Assembly (NCBI GenBank): GCA_963855995.1
Contig: CAWLCR010000065.1
Coordinates: 131,501-195,500, forward strand
Length of the DNA stretch: 64,000 nucleotides
Direction of reading: 5' to 3'
Origin: Muricea muricata
Lineage: Eukaryota > Cnidaria > Anthozoa > Malacalcyonacea > Plexauridae
The notes under the pieces were generated by a model. That model ran no database searches. It saw only the letters and a program-made list of their open reading frames with translations, and was not told the origin of the DNA. The position numbers and the translations under genes are program-made. This document shows positions 19,601 through 34,600 of this stretch, in pieces. The number at the start of each line of letters is the position of its first letter. The stretch's first letter is position 1.

Positions 19601-22600
19601 TTTGTAGTGTTATACCCTGAGTTTTATATCCAGACCGGGCAAGCTGAAAAATACGCCTGACCACGGCAGGAATGGAACCCATGATCTTCAAAATACACCT
19701 TAGATTACGTTACACTAGATTCACATTAATCTGACACTGCAGAGAGCAACGAAAAATTCATTCTCTCGAGCGGGATTTGAACTCGCATCTCTGGGGTTCA
19801 AGACCGCCGCTCTACCAATTGAGCTATCGAGTCAACTGGGATTGGTAGCGAGTTTTATCCAATTTAAGTGCACGAAATATTTTTGTTACTTGAAGTAGAT
19901 ATAAGAATCGCTACCAATCCCAGTTGACTCGATAGCTCAATTGACAGAGCGGCGGTCTAGAAACCCGAAGATGCGAGTTTAAATCCCGCTCGAGACAATG
20001 AATTTTTCGTTGTTCTCTGAAGTGTCAGCAGGTTAATATGAGTCTAGTTTTTAATATCTCTGAGGATGGTTCTGAAATTACGTTACACCTTAGATAACAT
20101 TAATGTGAAAGAAACTAGATCAGATTCAAAATATCGAACCAAACTAACCGGGTATAGCTCAATTGGCACTGCTTTGAGCTAGCATTTCAGAGGTTGCTGG
20201 TTCGGCATACATGTATTAATTATTTTTAGCTTGCCCGGTGTAGATATAAACTCGGAATAACAACACAAATATTATTTTCACCTGAGTACATAACAGCGAA
20301 AAACATAGGATTCATAATTGCATTCGAATTTAACTTGAGTTTGGTCTCGACAGAAACAAAATGGTATACAGGGTGTCCCAAAAAAACCCAAAAACTATTG
20401 AAAATGATCTATTGTTAGAATTTCAATGCCTAGCACTAAATTGAACCCACGAGTGGATAAACTATTGACATAATTAATGGTAATACGCATGGGTTATTTT
20501 AGCCTATTCAATTTGGTTTTTATCAATATTCCCATGAGCAAAACAAACGTACTTTACAAAGATATTTTAATTCTTTAACAAGTGCTAGGGTATTCAAATG
20601 TTAACATAAGTGATTTCAATAGTTTTTGGGTTTTTTTGGGACACCCTGTAGACTGAAGCAAATTAACTAATTCTTATTCAGGTAATTACAGCTTGAACGA
20701 GCAATCCGAGGCCGGTTTTGCAAAGTGCTTTCTAATTAAGCTAAAACAACTCACTCGCGGGTTACTCAGACTTTATAAAATGCAAAATAGACCAAAGCGG
20801 CCTCGGTTTGCCCCTTCAAGCTGCAAAGCTCAAACGAGTTGTATGATTTATCTAAAACGTATCGTTAAAATTTTCATAATTCCTGTTTACAAACGGAAGT
20901 TCAAAAGTCGATTTATTGATTTCAGAGACGGTTGTTTATAAGTTTGAAAATATTTTTGCACAAATCTTGTCTAGATCAATAGGAAATTTTGTTATCTGGA
21001 GTTTTTAAATAAAAGGACATATAGAAATACAGAAACGTAAGTGGGTCAAATTTTAAAACCAGGTTTTGGGCTATCCCAGGTTTGAACAAATGGCTACTGA
21101 ACACGCAAACATGAATATTTACTAATTACATGCTTGGTTACGTCACCGATGATATTGGAACATGTTTTCCGATGTAAACGGATATTCACTGTACCTAAAT
21201 GGATGGTAAAACTTTCTTCCAGTCTTGGATGATGTTCTGTGACGTCATCTGGTAACAGGCTTACTGTGGATGGACTTCGATTCCTGTAACAATTACAGTG
21301 AAATCAAAATGCTGAATGGATATGGAGTTTTTGCCTGAGCTCTTTGAAGAGAAAAATTTAAATAGGTGGCTCGTTATATACACAGGGTGCGTAAAAAAAG
21401 TAGACAATTTTGAAACGGCTCTCAACCTCGCGAAGCGGCTTGAAGTATGAAGTTTTTTATTAATATACATTGTTTGGGCGCTTACGGTATAGAATAAATG
21501 AAAATATTCTGAAATTTAAATGTTTGAAACCCAGAGGTGTGCGTATTTTAAAACACATTAAAAATGGCTTGCACGCGAAATTTAAATGCTTCAAGTGATT
21601 TTGAGTAAGTAGGTAACTCAAAAATTTCAAGAAATTTCATTGAGTTTAAACGGCCAATTAAAACGTCGTGCGAACGTATATTTTTCTCAATAAGAATCGT
21701 TTTTCTAAAGAAATGTTCCAATTTTAATGAAATGTCCCTTGGGAGATGTATGCAAATTAAGTAAATAAAGAAATTAAACATGCACAAAGCTAATTTTGCT
21801 AAAAATATGAAAGTTCGCGCGACGTTTTGAACGGCTTAGACTCGAGCAAATTTTCTGAAGTATTGTACAGCAATACAACACCCGACAAATGGTCCATCTA
21901 ACAAGTCAAAACTAGTTTTAGGCATTTAACTTTTGTGCGCAAGGCATATTTAAATTGCCGTGAAAGACTGAACCCCCCCCCCCCGGTATTGAAGTTTTAA
22001 ATTTCTCATTTTCTCGGATAAGTACCAAAACAGCCTACTTTAATACAAAACATCGTACACTGAGGGGCTTTGCGAAACACAGAGCGATTTCAGATTTGTC
22101 TACTTTTTTTTTATACACGCTGTAGAATAACAATACAAGTCAATGTCTAGTTAGTAAAAACACATCGTTCTTCAAATAATTGCAAAAATATGGTCCTTTA
22201 TACAGTTTCTACTAAATCCATCGAACGCAATCATTAAATTACGAGCTAACGTTGCCAGTGTTGGCCGCGCATTGAAAGTAAACAATAGCGAGGTTTAGCA
22301 AACACGACGCGACGTCAAAGACGACGTGAAAATGGCGTTGCAACATCCTTAAATGGTCATATCACGCCATTTTGACGCCATTCTCACGTCGTCTTTGACG
22401 TCGCGTCGTGTTCGCTAAACCTCGCTAATTAACAAATTAAACACTAGATCTTTCACTAGCTAAGCTAAACGATACAGCAAATTTAGCAAGTCTCGAGCCA
22501 ATATCCTTAGGCGGGAAGTTTCTAGTGCAGTATGCCAATGTGTATAAATTGCTTTACCACTCTTTCGCCACATCAATTTCACAGAATTTTTCAATTCTCA

Positions 22601-25600
22601 CGTCAAGACTCACTAGTAATAATTCATGAGGTAGCACAAAAGAAATCATGGTCGTGAAGGAGTCTACATATGTGATAAAAATCCACTTTCATTTACACAG
22701 AATTTTTGCATGCCTTGATTTTCTCAGCTGAACAACTATATAGAAAATTTCTTCGTAAATAAAATTTCGTCGTAATAAATTTTATGCAGTAAACATTATA
22801 AAATAGGAAATCAGTACCTTTCAAACGACGGCCCAGGATCTAAAATTGAAACATAAAATAGAGTAAAAAAATTACAGAGGAGCCTCTGTAGGTTCTATTG
22901 TCCTACCCTCCATGCCTCGCTTTGATGTGCATATTTGAAACATATTGTGTCCATACGAGGCTTGATGGTGACTCAATGGTGAAGACAATAACAACTTGCA
23001 TAAGACCTTTTTCTCATTTAAAAAACCTATGGCAATTTTATTCCAAAAAGTTGATGCATAAAATATTGACAAAAATTAAGAGCAAATAACTCGTATTGTA
23101 AAATTCATGAATTAATGAGGCTTATACCCAAACTTTCGCAAGATTACATCACATCTATGCATACCCCTGTAATCACCATACAAGTTAATGCAAGTCAGTT
23201 ACAAACAGTCGTGACTGATAAAGAAAAATTCAACCAGGAGTGTTTGCAATGAATTTACAAACTGTCGCGCACGTGTTGTATTGAATATACAATCGCTAGT
23301 CTTCGACTCGTGTCTCGTGATATTGTATGTATATTAAATCATAGACAATCAACAGAATGGACTGGAAACGCAAGCTAAAGTATCAATGTTGCTGACGCGA
23401 CATCCGTGATACGGCCTGATATGCTATACTTTGGAACCCTGTAACTTGACTTTAAATATACTTCAGGACTTTCTATTTACATATTTTAAACAAGAACGGC
23501 AATCTCTATGGAACTATCGACTTTTAAAATTCTTTATGGATATAACAAAGCTAAAACCCAACGCTGAATGTTTGCATTCTTTTTGACTGCAGAAATGTCG
23601 CCATTGTTGTTGTTGAAAAAGGTTTACGGAAACATTAAATGGTGATTTTCCGCCTCGTTTATCTTTCTGAAAAGTTTTAAAAGTCGATAGTTCCATTCAC
23701 ATTTCTGTTCTTGTTTAAAATATGTAAATACGAAGTCCTGAAATGTATTTAAAGGGAAGTTACAGGGTTCCAAAGTAAAGCGTATCACGGATGTCGCGTA
23801 AACTTTAGCTTGCGTTTCCAGTCCATTCCTTAGATTGTCTATGATTAAATGCAACACATGCAGCCGCTCGTATTGTAAACATCACCAATTATACATTGCA
23901 ATTCCTGTGCATGTTACCTGCATGTAACCACGTGGGTTGATTTTGGAAAGAAAAAAAGCAAGAGAGATCGCGCGAGACTCGAATTTAGCTTTTTCTAGCG
24001 TGGAAAGGCAAGGTATACTAATGGGCAGTGTTAGACTAGACCTGGGCACGAACGATCAAATCTATCACCACACCTAGAAAGAGCATCTTAAAATTAATAA
24101 AGTTTGGTTGCAAGATGTTGTAAAAATATAGATTTCTTAATGGGAAGTGCTGACGTATGGTATTTACACACGCGTTAATTTGTTTTCGCAAAACGAACGA
24201 GCGAGTGCAACGAGCGAGTGAGTTTGGCGAAAACAAATTAACAAGTGCGTAAACACCGTACACAAGCACTTTCCATTAAGAAATTTGTTTATTTTATAGA
24301 AAATGATATTTTCTATTCAAAAGATTGCCTTTACCCAACCTAAATTTGGCTCACTTAAACGTCAAGCGCCTGGCAAAGAGCACTTTACTTTTGCAAAAAC
24401 CCAAAACAAAACGTCATCGTGTACGATGCCGTGTGTACAGTATATGAAAATTACTTTGCTTTTTGAAGCCAGATCTAATTATATAAACCCTAACAAACCA
24501 GCAGTTTTTAATTTTCCCTTCAAATAAGCAAAGAATACAAAGCCTATCTTCAAAATCTCAAAAAGTTAATATAATGTAAATGCAACTTACCTAGCTGTTT
24601 GTTTTGGTACAACTGCCGTGTCTTTTGCTTGCATATTTCTCTTTCAAAAATATATTTTCCGTTTTTTATAAAATTGTAAATCGTTGTAAACATGGGAAAT
24701 TGCCCAACGTGTCGAATTTAAATCTAAAATAGACTTTCAGCCGCAAGACACAGCCAGCAACTTGAAAAAAACCTCGCCGAAAAGTTTGCCGGCTGCGAAC
24801 GAAGTCACTGCTATGTAAACACAGGCTCGCACTTATTGGACGAAACGGTTTTTTCACGTGTGAGAAAATCGTTTCATGATTCTGATTGGATAACGCTCGT
24901 TAAGAGCAAATCACGAAACGGCTTTTCATACGAGAAAAATCGTTCGTAAATACATAGTTAATAGAGTAGATGGTTTGGAAACTCATTAGAATAACAATAT
25001 AACTCATTATCTATGTTGGTCAACGTTTATTCAAAAATATGGTTCTTCATCGTCACGTGTGCATTGTTTTTTTGCCAAATCCACCAATAGGAGTTCTTAA
25101 ATTACCCTATTGTTCAAGTCGCGGATGCTAAATTTCCTAAAACGTTTCTATTGGTTAGTTAAGCGAAAATACAATACGCACGTGACGACGAAGGACCTCA
25201 TTCCTGCATAAACCACAACAAAAACATAGATAATGACTTATATTGTAGTTCTAATGAGTTTCCAAACCATCTAGCTCTATTAACTATGGTAAATATCAGT
25301 ATCTATATAATAATACATAAAATGTAATCTTGCGATGGAAAGTATTACGCGCGAAAAAAGGTGCCTTTCAGCCGAGAAAATTGTAACTCCTTCCGCGCGT
25401 AATACAAACTTAATATTCAAAATTTGCAAACTTTGCACGGCTATATTTTCCGTATTTTACAACATTTGGTCATCAAACTTTTCAATTTTACCAACTTTAA
25501 AATGCTCTTTGTAGCTGTGGGGAGAGCCTTGCCTATGGAACTAAAAACATCATGCATACTGTCCATTCCATAAGCCTGTTTTATATTTCACCTCCATTAT

Positions 25601-28600
25601 CCAAAAATGAAAGAATACATTTATTTACTTTATACAAGCTGATTGTAACACACAACAGTCAACATACTTTTGCTTGACTTCTTCACAAGATCTTCATAAA
25701 CTTTACTGACCCACTGTTGGTACTCTCTTTTTTGATCTTCTTGCAGATCAGACAAACCGCTGGACCACTGCGTGGATATCATCTACAGAGTAAGTACACC
25801 GCACATTTGAGTTTTGTAGCACTTTACTCCATGTTGGATAATTTTAGGATAAATACATGTCCTACTCACAGAAAATCACAGAAATATAAAAATTCAAGCC
25901 GAAAACATGCACTTGAGAAAAAAATCATACGTCATGAACATACGTCCTTCGGCAGGAATGAACCGATGCCTTTGCGATGCTGGCACATTGCGCATATACT
26001 CAGTTACTTATTTTTACATATACAGTCGAACCTCAATTAAGCGGCCACCCTCGGGGAATGGCCAGGTGCCCGCTTAATAGAGGTGGCCGTTCAATGGAGG
26101 TCTTATCTTTAATAATATATACTAAATATTTTTGGGACTTTGACATGTGGCCGTTCAATAGAGTGTGGCCGCTTAATGGAGGGCCGCTTAATGGAGGTTC
26201 GACTGTACTTATAACTTTTTCTAACACGTTCATGTTTTGCTCGAGTTTATGTCTGGGCCGCCAATAGAAACGCTGAAACTACATTCCTTAACCTTAATAA
26301 GACACGTGATCCCATGTCTGCGCAAGTTCTCCATGTTTACATTTGTTGAATAGCTCAAATATTTACTCTACGAAGTTAATTCAAATCCAAAAGACTTATT
26401 CTGTGTGTCACTGTTTTTGGCGACAGAATAACTCTTTGGGAGTTAATGTAACTTTGGCGTTTTGAGCTTTTCAACAGTGGACAACGTTTAAATTCGAACG
26501 ATTGGTTCGCGAAAAAGGTTTTTAAAACTGTGATTAGAGAATAAATTTAGATACGTAGTCTGTTGTTGAGTCGTTAGGTCCTGGATACGGCTACAAGATT
26601 TTTGAAGTGAAAGCTAATTGGCTGAAACGACCAACACCTTTTGAAAGTTCTGGTTCCTTTTTTTTTTCCAGGGCTAATGGCCACGCAGTCGCAAAAAGCC
26701 CTGCAATCGTCCACATAATATTTGAGACAAACCCCCCTCCCCTATTTCAATGTTGTGTTTCAAGTATAACATTGCTTAGCCAGCGTGGCAGGCTCTTAGG
26801 AAAACAACGCAGAGAAGAGCCTGCCCGGAAGCCCGGGTAATTTTCATACCGCCCACATCCCTAATTATACAATATATAAATGACATGTTTTGTCATAATT
26901 TGTTGGAAGAAACTATTTTTAGGACACATGTAAAAGTAAACAACCTAAATATGTTAGCTGGCCACATTGGCAGTAAATATTACTGTAATATGTTGCCGCT
27001 TACTCCAAAATATGCCAATCAAAGAGAAACTGGGCAATCGCAATTCTCGGCCTCTCACGGCCGAGATGTATGAAAATCACCCGGGCTTCCGGGCAGGCTC
27101 TTCTCTCCGTTATTCCCCTAAGAGCCTGCCACGCTGGCTAAACATTGCTTAATTCAAACGTGAAACGCTAAAATTTAACTGCCAATGAGAGAGCTGGAGT
27201 CTTGGAGGTACAATATACCCTGATAAAAGTATGATGGCGTTTCAACATTGAAATTTGGGGGAAGGGGGGAGTTATTTAAAAAAGTCTCAATATATTTTGT
27301 GGATGATTGTGGGTAGAAGGTTGATCACAGACATGTTCTTACGTTTTGCGCACGAATGCACCGCTTTTTGATCCCAGTCCTAATCTGTGTACAATTTGTG
27401 ATCACACCAAAGAACGAAGCATTTGTACGCGAAACAAGAGGATATCGCTTTTATACACACTTGTTCACATAATGCACGGCCAAAAACCAGAAGCTGTTGA
27501 AAACATGATGCAATAATGTGGAGGCAACATTGTTCCTGGTTGTCAACAATATTGTTCGGCATTGTTACACCTGATTGATGCAACGTTATTCAGTACTGCT
27601 GGGACAGGAATAACGTTTGTCCAACACATCCTGTTTTAAACAACCTGTGACAACTCTTTTTGCCGTTTAGATAATAAACAATTATTGAATTCGGTTCTCG
27701 CAGGATATGAGGAATTATTAAGGCAGAGGTTTGTGTTATAACAAACCGAGGTCTCAATAATTCCTCATATCCTGCGAGAACCGAATTCAATAATTGTTTT
27801 ATTATTTTTTGAAAATATTTTAGACTCAGTTTAAACGCTTGCCTTGTAAGTAAGAAGACACAAGCTGCTAATATTGGAACATCATACATGAAATTGTTCG
27901 AAAACTTTAATAAGCCAATCAGACTACGACAAAAATATTCTAAAAAACAATAGTCAGATTACGACGAAAGGTCGATTAACAAAGGTCAGTCAATATACGA
28001 CGAAATGAGTCATAATGTCGTATATTTGTTTTCACTATGCGACGAAATGAGTCATAATGTCGTATATTCATTTTCAACCCCAAATTTGGGCAACTACCAA
28101 GCGGATATGGCGATTTCAGCTTTAGCACTTAACCAATCAAAACTCCTAAAATATTTTCAATAAATAATAATTGCTGTTACTTGGGGTTATCATCTTAAGA
28201 TTACGCGAAAAGTATCTTATTAGTTTTATTTAGTCTTCTTTAATGGTTAAAACCCGACGACTTTGCGACATTCTTGTACAGCAACGACACTAGCAAATAA
28301 CTAACCTCTTTATCTTCCACGTGTCTTTGGGCAAGGCTATTAACAACACTGTGATATTCATCTTTTCTGCCATTTTCTTGAGGCTCATTTGCGAGGGCTG
28401 CTTCCATCTCATGATCTTGTCTAAACAAAAATAATGAAAATAATTTTCTTGCCGGCCTTTGCAATTGAAACTTTTAGAAAACTATTATCCCGCCCCCGCC
28501 CACTTTTGTGAAATTAAATCCCAGAGCTGCACGAACCGAGTAAAAACAATAGAAAACTGATGTTTTTATGACTCACTATTGCTCAAACTAGCATCACATG

Positions 28601-31600
28601 TTGAAATTTTCGGTATAACAATTTATAATTTTCGGGGGATTCCCCTGAAATGATGATATTTCCCGAGGGCATGTACAAATTAAATTAATTATAATACTAA
28701 AAATAATTTAAATAAATTTAAAACACCCGCAGTTCGTGTTAGTTAGATATAAAATGCACGGCTGCGTCTGGCGTCTTTACATCTGATAGAGCGCTTCTGC
28801 TTGTGTTTTAAATAGTGCATAAAACATCGGCAATAATTTGTAAACGAGAAGTCACAGCGCAATTACTACAAATTACCGCCAATATTTAGTAGTCTCTTAC
28901 TCAAATTAAAGCTATTGTCTCAATTATCTAAAAGCCTCTCAAATTAAGGTATAGTCTTATCTTGAGGCGGGATTTTCTTAAGAACGAAGCTACACACATA
29001 ATACATATTGAAATCGCCCCTTCTCCCCGGACCACCTATCCCGTTATACTTTATGGTCTTACTTTTAGCCAATGTTAGCACGAGATCATGTTGCAATAGT
29101 TAATGAGTTATTTCAAACTCGCATACTATTGCAGTCAATTTAGGTCACTCTTCATTTAAAGGCCTATCTGCACGATACGATTTGTCGCATACGATTCTTA
29201 CTCTATTGTATGTGATCGAGTAAACACGCGTAAAAACATCAGATTTCAAATTTTGCCATCAGCGAACGAGTAAAAATCTGACACCAGCAAATGAGTAAAA
29301 ATCTGACACCAGCGCTCGTTACCATACGCCTGAGTAAGAATTGTAGGCGACAAATCGTATCGTGTAGATTGGCCTTAATGTGTAAACGTGATTTACAGAT
29401 GATAAACCGTGCACATGTTATTTACAAACTATGGAGAAAGGCAATTTTCCGGCACGAATTTTAGGCACTTGTCTCGCTGTAGGATGAATAAACTTGATTC
29501 AAATCCCTTTTTGACATTCTCAACATTTTTCCAGTAATGATTTTCTTCGAATCATATGCGCATGTGCGTTAATTGCGGAACACTTGTAAGGACGGATCGA
29601 GTAGGCTCTCGTAGTTTCAAAAATAAATTAGCCGTGAAGTACTGGCAATAGTTTTCATGCCATACATACAGGGTGTATAAAAAAAAGGTAATCGAACTTT
29701 GCAGTGCTCTAGCGCGTTCATCATACAATCTACAGAAATCATTCTTTCGCAGGCAGAAAGACCAGGCTTTTAGCTTTCGATTATCATCATTTTTGTGAAA
29801 TTTTAAGAAAGATTGGGCAAATACGAATCAAATGAAAATAGCCGGTCGAAATCGCATATTTTCACCTCTGAGCATTTTCAGGGCAGCGAATAAGAAAAGA
29901 AAATTTCATTAATCATTTATCTGTCACGAGAAACAATTAACATCACTAATAAAATGTCAGAAGTTTACTATACCTAAGCTAAAATTGGTCAATTAATTTT
30001 GTAATTTAGTTCCCTAATGGGTTTAAATTTCAACAGATTTTCAATAAACTCCCAACGGTGAAAAAATGCGATTTCGACCCGCAATTTTTATCGCATTTGC
30101 ATTTGCTTGATTTTTCTTCAAATTTTATAAAAACGATGGCAATTAAAAGCTAAAAGCCTGGTCTTTCCAACAAAGTAAGAATTATTTCTGTATGTTAAAT
30201 ATTGAACGTCCTAGAGCACATCAAAGTTCGATTACGTTTTTTGATACACCCTGTATAGAGGTTTACGTGAGGTAAACGGGTGAAATAAAAATCGTATTTA
30301 CACTGTGGAGAAGCGAATAGGCGTTTTCATTGGCCGTACGATTTTTTCACTAGTGAAAAATTATCGTATCAGCATTTTGATTGGCTATACGGTTTTTCTC
30401 ACTAGCGAAGAAAATCGTATTGTTATTTTGCTCACAACATGGCCGCCGTGTCGGGAAAGGAGCGAAAGGGTACTTGCCTTTTATGTCTAAAAGAAGAAGA
30501 GTGTCTCCAATATAAAAAACATGAAACGGAAAGAAGAACAGCTTTGACTCATCATTTAGGCCAAATAACGGAGAAATAAATGGTATGAATCTGTTTTGAT
30601 GTTTCAATATTTTGACTTTTGTTTCGACATTGTTCGCCTTTGACAGGTTTCCAGTGTAAAAATAATCTCTATTTGTTTGGCATAAACAAATTACTGCATG
30701 ATTGGCTCGTTTGTACGATTTTTATTATGCACTTGTTGTGAAAGATTGTTAAACTCACTCGTTCGCTGCGCTCACGCGTTCGTTTAGTTTCGTTTTTTCA
30801 CAACTCGTAAATAAAAATCGTACAAACGAGTAAACCATGCAGTAATCTCTATGTAAACCAAAATTTACATATGTAGTGATCGCTAGATAACTAGAACTCA
30901 TGCCCCCGCACGGACAGAAATCGGGGGTTCGCGAAGCGGGTGTAATGGTAGTATACGTTTTATATATACGTGTGGAATATAGTTAGACTATGAAATAAAA
31001 CACATAAAACTTATACGAAATCGCATTCATAACATTGGCGACGAGGATGGCTACTACTCTAGTTAATCCAATGCCACCGTTCGACCCTGACGCGGATATT
31101 GGAGTGAATTTAGCTCCCAAATGGAAAATATGGCTGCAAGATTTTGAAATGTATCTTGTGGCAAGCGGGGTCACAGATAACAAGAAGAAAAGAGCGCTAT
31201 TACTTTACCAGGCTGGGCCGCGGGTACGTGAAATTTTTCGCCAGATTCCCGATCACGGAGACGACGATGATTTCGATACGGCAGTAAACAAATTAAATGC
31301 TTATTTCGAGCCACAGAAGCATCGTTTGTATGATGTGTACCAGTTCAGACAGACAAAGCAAGGTGAAATGGAAACACTCGATCAATACTACACGCGGTTA
31401 AGAAGTTTATCCCAAAATTGTGATTTCCACCACCCCGATTTCGAAATTATGGTTCAAATTGTTATATATGGAACCTCCAGCCGACTAAGAAAACAGGCTT
31501 TGCGTGACCCGAAAGTAACACTAGAAACACTCCTTATAACTGGCCCTCAGCTCGAGCGAAGCCAAATACAAGCGCGACATATTGAAGAGAAAGTGCATAT

Positions 31601-34600
31601 AGTTGAACAAGATTCTCCGGTAATACAAGCTCTTAACGACCGTCGTCGTACACGTACTGTAGCGAATATGTGTCGAAATTGTGGAGGTGAATGGCCTCAC
31701 ACAAACAACCCATGCCCTGCAAAGAATAAAGAATGTCGGAAATGCAAGAAACTCAACCATTTCGCCAGGGTTTGTCGGTCGGGAATCGTGGAATCCCCAG
31801 GTCAAAGTACAGCCAAGCAAAGCCAAAGTCGGGACAACAATATTCGACCTGTTAACACTTCAAATCTCAAAGAAACCAGTAGTGAATCAAGCGACTCTGA
31901 ATATTGTTATGCGGTAAATGCAAAACAAAGTAAGTCACCTATCACCAAATTAAAAGTTAACAATCAGAAAGTGACATTTACCGAAGACACTGGTTCAACC
32001 ATTAATACCATTGATGAAAATACCTTTAAAACACTGGGAGACATAAATTTGAAAAAAACAAATATTAAAGCATATCCCTTTAACTCAACCGAGTCAGTAA
32101 AAATGAAAGGGAAGTTCCAAACATTGGTTGAATCTCGCAAGCGCATTACAGTTGCTACGATATATGTCACAGAACAAGATGGTGGCTGCTTACTTGGTCA
32201 CAACACAGCACAAGAATTAGGACTCATAAGCTTGCATTTAAACAAGATTGGCACGTCAACAAACTTACGCAAACAAAACAACACAACCAACACTCACCCT
32301 GTCAAAGATAAAACTGTACAGAAATTGCTAACTACGCACAAGCGAGTATTTGAAGGAACTGGGAAACTCCAAAACAGGCAAGTTGAACTTATTGTGGACA
32401 GAAGTGTCAAACCAGTCGTACAGCGACAACGAAGAATCCCCTTCCATTTACGAGCCAAAGTCGATGGTGAGTTAAATCGCTTGGAAGCAGAAGATATAAT
32501 CGAGAAAATACCAGACACTGAGGAAACACCTTGGATATCACCAGTAGTTATAGTACCAAAAAAGGAAGACAAAATTCGTTTATGTGTGGATATGAGGGCA
32601 GCAAACAAAGCTATAAAACGAGTTTGCCACCCAATCCCCACAGTACGTGACATTTCGATGGATCTCAATGGGGCTAAATTCTTCTCAAAGCTAGACATGT
32701 CACAGGCGTACCATCAGCTTGAGCTCGCACCATCATCACGGAACATTACAACCTTCATCACACATGCAGGCTTATACCGATTCAAGCGCCTCAACTATGG
32801 CACAAATTCGGCTGCCGAAATTTTTCAAAATACCTTGCAGCAAGTTTTACACGGCATCAATGGCGTCCGTAATATTGCCGATGACATTCTGATATATGGG
32901 GCAACATATGAAGAGCACAACAAGGCCCTCAAAGAATGTCTTCAAAGATTAGAGCTTCATGGATTGACTTTAAACTTAGACAAGTGTAGATTCCTCAAAA
33001 ACCACTTGGAATTTTTTGGCCTGTTATTCTCGCACGACGGCGTACGTCCAGACCCCAAGAAAATCTCTGCATTCAATAACACCACCACCCCAACTACAGT
33101 TGGTGAAGTAAGAAGCCTTCTAGGTATGGCAAATTATAGCTCACACTTTATCTCTAACTTTGCCACGATTACGGAGCCTTTACGGCGGCTGACCCACAAA
33201 GAAGCAAAATTTATTTGGGGTAAAGAACAGGAAGATGCCTACCAGAAGCTAAAAACAGCCTTAGTCAATAGCCCGGTCATGGGCTATTTCGACACAAAAA
33301 ACGAATCAGAATTAATTGTGGACGCGAGCCCCGTAGGATTGTCCGCCATCTTGACGCAAAAACCCCCAGGAGAAAATGCTCCATCAAAAATCATCGCCTA
33401 TGCAAGTCGTGCATTGACACAGACTGAACAAAGATACTGTCAAACAGAAAAAGAGGCCCTAGCAATTGTTTGGGGGATTGAACACTTCCACTTATACCTG
33501 TACGGAGCACCATTTACCCTATACACTGACCATAAAGCACTCGAACTGATATTTGCAAACCCCTTGTCTAAACCACCGGCTAGAATTGAACGGTGGTTAC
33601 TCAGATTACAAGAATACGATTTTAACGTACTGTTCACCGCTGGCAACAAAAACCCTGCTGACTTCTTGTCACGGCACCCCACAGAGCGTAGGAAATCAAA
33701 ACATAACATCGCAGAAGAATACATAAATTTCGTAACAACTGCAGCAGTACCACACAAAATGAACGTTGAGGAAATTATTCAAGCCACAGAGAAGGATGAA
33801 GCTCTGATTGCCCTAAAGAATGCTGTCATGTCAGGCTCGTGGAACAACCCTAAAGTAAAACCTTATAGAATGTTAAAGGATGAGATTACCATCGACCACA
33901 ATAACAAGATACTCCTGCGTGGTACTCGTATTATCATACCAGCATCATTACAAAAACGCACCATACAGATCGCCCACGAAGGCCATCAAGGTCAAGCAAG
34001 AACAAAAGCCCTCCTAAGAGAAACGGTGTGGTTCCCTGGCATGGATAAACAGGTTCGGACTGAGTTAGAACATTGTTTAGCTTGTCAAGCCACGGCACAA
34101 CCTAATCACCCGGAACCGATCAAAACAGCGCCAATGCCTAATAGCCCGTGGGATAAAGTTAAAATAGACTTTTATGGTCCACTACCAACTGGACAGTATA
34201 TCTTGGTGGTAATTGATTGTTATTCACGATTTCCCGAGATTGAGATATTGACCACCATATCAGCTCAAAAAGTCATCCCTAAACTAGATAGTATTTTCGC
34301 CCGTCATGGTATTCCCTCACACTTAACATCTGATAACGGTCCACCTTTTCAGAGTCACGAATTCGGACGGTACATGACAGCGATGGGAATTACACACACG
34401 ACATCGACACCCCTCTGGCCTCAAGGGAACGCTGAAGTAGAGGCGTTTATGAAGCCATTGAGCAAAGCCATCAAAACAGCACATCTTGAACGTCGATCAT
34501 GGCAGCAGGAGCTATCGCGCTTTCTACTCACTTACCGTTCAACACCACACTCAACCACAAAAGTTCCCCCTGCTCAATTGCTTTACAATCGTGAAATAAG

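Larger units (their letters stand above)
19412..21194 (-). other. FERRY3 intron 6
   Basis: Holds a palindromic tRNA-SINE unit (19716-20076), an outer pair of tRNA-like inverted sequences (about 19620-19690 and 20150-20265) and a mariner-like MITE (20370-20648). The open frame at 20693-20941 is not supported as a gene. Confidence 0.65.
21284..22817 (-). other. FERRY3 intron 5
   Basis: Half is a mariner-like element (21383-22122) and there is a strong palindrome at 22285-22434. The rest shows nothing recognisable. Confidence 0.65.
22840..25667 (-). other. FERRY3 intron 4
   Basis: Contains a foldback (23333-23850), a palindrome (24131-24284) and a MITE (24953-25288). No gene is supported. Confidence 0.6.
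25783..28305 (-). other. FERRY3 intron 3
   Basis: Holds a pogo-like MITE (26023-26205), an inverted-repeat element (26771-27150) and a palindrome joined to a dispersed repeat (27671-28170). The plus-strand frames in 25717-26267 and 26607-27152 fall on these repeats. Confidence 0.6.

Noticed and set aside
19755-20000. Genuine tRNA genes
   Set aside because: The tRNA-like sequences recur as paired inverted modules with a common tail and target duplications, and their anticodon stems are imperfect, so they are SINE heads.
27590-27889. 99-codon minus ORF
   Set aside because: It is translated from palindrome B and the adjoining dispersed repeat.
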